Shown in pieces: positions 6,867 through 7,325 of a stretch of 7,325 bases of DNA. The translations under genes were made by a program, and so were the position numbers. Below the pieces are notes generated by a model, which saw only the letters and a list, made by a program, of their open reading frames with translations, ran no database searches and was not told the DNA's origin. Origin of the DNA: Tannerella sp. GTDB lineage: Bacteria > Bacteroidota > Bacteroidia > Bacteroidales > Tannerellaceae. Numbering within the stretch: the first letter of the stretch is position 1; the number at the start of each line of letters is the position of its first letter. Where the stretch lies: the NCBI GenBank assembly GCA_031259505.1, contig JAIRLL010000225.1:1-7325 (forward strand), written 5' to 3'.

Positions 6867-7325
6867 TTACCATGAAACAAATTTTACTTCTTTCAGCAGT
6901 TCCAGATACCGCATGATGTCGGCAAGGCTTTCGGCATGGGGGAACTGCGCGTCCAGCATTTTCTTTATGTCCAGCACGCTGTTGTTGCCGGAGGCGGTCA
7001 GACGGGCGATTTCCGCGCCGTTCATGATATACACGCTGCCGCCCTGCACTTCGAAATTTGCGCCGCCGCCTCTTCCGAAGGGAGGCATGATTCCGTGTTT
7101 GGCCTGGATTTCGCGCGGAATGGTGCGGAGCGCTCCGTATCCCGTTTCGAATGCGAGTGATGTGGCTTTCGGATAAATTTTCGATGCTTTCAGTTCTTCC
7201 GGTGTCAGTGCAACCGGTTTGAAGACGACATTCAACGCTTCGCCACGGGCTTTGCCCAGGTCTTCCAGGCTCTTTGCGCCGATTTTGCTTATGTTTTGAA
7301 GGAGGGCTGTCTGCGTGTCGACATA
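6867..7325 (-). CDS. C-terminal part of an unrecognised protein with winged-helix-like tail
   Basis: The frame is open from the right edge to TAA at 6869-6867, giving 152 residues. The N-terminus lies outside the window; an in-frame TTG at 7235 is not a credible start because the reading continues upstream (TQTALLQNISKIGAKSLEDL and on). I do not recognise the family with certainty. Visible features are a helical stretch, a Gly-rich segment PPFGRGGGANFEVQGG, a short beta segment SVYIMNGAEIARL, and a tail (GNNSVLDIKKMLDAQFP through YLELLKEVKFVSW). That tail has the pattern of small winged-helix or PqqD-like domains at the C-termini of some Bacteroidetes peptidases. A link to an M28-type aminopeptidase is a guess only. 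It is followed after 28 nt by the exported hydrolase, so the two are probably cotranscribed and may share a role in degrading peptides or amino-acid derivatives. Confidence 0.7.
   Translation of the reverse strand, partial: YVDTQTALLQNISKIGAKSLEDLGKARGEALNVVFKPVALTPEELKASKIYPKATSLAFETGYGALRTIPREIQAKHGIMPPFGRGGGANFEVQGGSVYIMNGAEIARLTASGNNSVLDIKKMLDAQFPHAESLADIMRYLELLKEVKFVSW

Overview
The window looks like a chromosomal segment of a Bacteroidetes bacterium, most likely of the order Bacteroidales. Evidence for this is the TAnnTTTG-type -7 promoter boxes ahead of two genes, the lack of Shine-Dalgarno sequences before the starts, and the gene content (cupin-type phosphoglucose isomerase, secreted S15/CocE-type hydrolase, GntP permease). 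Species cannot be told from the sequence.

Layout from left to right. (1) Positions 2-310, plus strand: the 3' end of a cupin-type (archaeal-type) glucose-6-phosphate isomerase. (2) Positions 311-589: an AT-rich spacer of 279 nt in which the only supported element is a promoter-like box just ahead of the next gene. (3) Positions 590-3313, plus strand: a stand-alone 907-residue protein joining an N-terminal RelE/ParE-like domain, a complete superfamily 1 (UvrD-like) helicase/ATPase core, a helical linker with an ankyrin-like repeat, and an unrecognised C-terminal domain. (4) Positions 3314-3396: a short convergent gap holding hairpins. (5) Positions 3397-4746, minus strand: a GntP-family sugar-acid permease with its own promoter. 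(6) Positions 4747-4951: an intergenic region with inverted arrays of a 7-nt repeat. (7) Positions 4952-6838, minus strand: an exported serine hydrolase resembling alpha-amino acid ester hydrolases. (8) Positions 6867-7325, minus strand: the C-terminal part of an unrecognised protein running off the right edge, probably in one operon with the hydrolase.

The minus-strand genes (edge gene, hydrolase, permease) read as exported-substrate and uptake metabolism, but no sugar-acid kinase or dehydratase lies beside the permease, so its pathway cannot be read from context. The plus-strand helicase fusion is the accessory-looking gene: it is a single gene, flanked by an AT-rich spacer, and its architecture (toxin-fold domain plus helicase plus ankyrin plus unknown domain) is the best candidate here for a little-described system, possibly in defence or stress. 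That role is inference only. No tRNA, rRNA, CRISPR array, transposase or integrase was seen.
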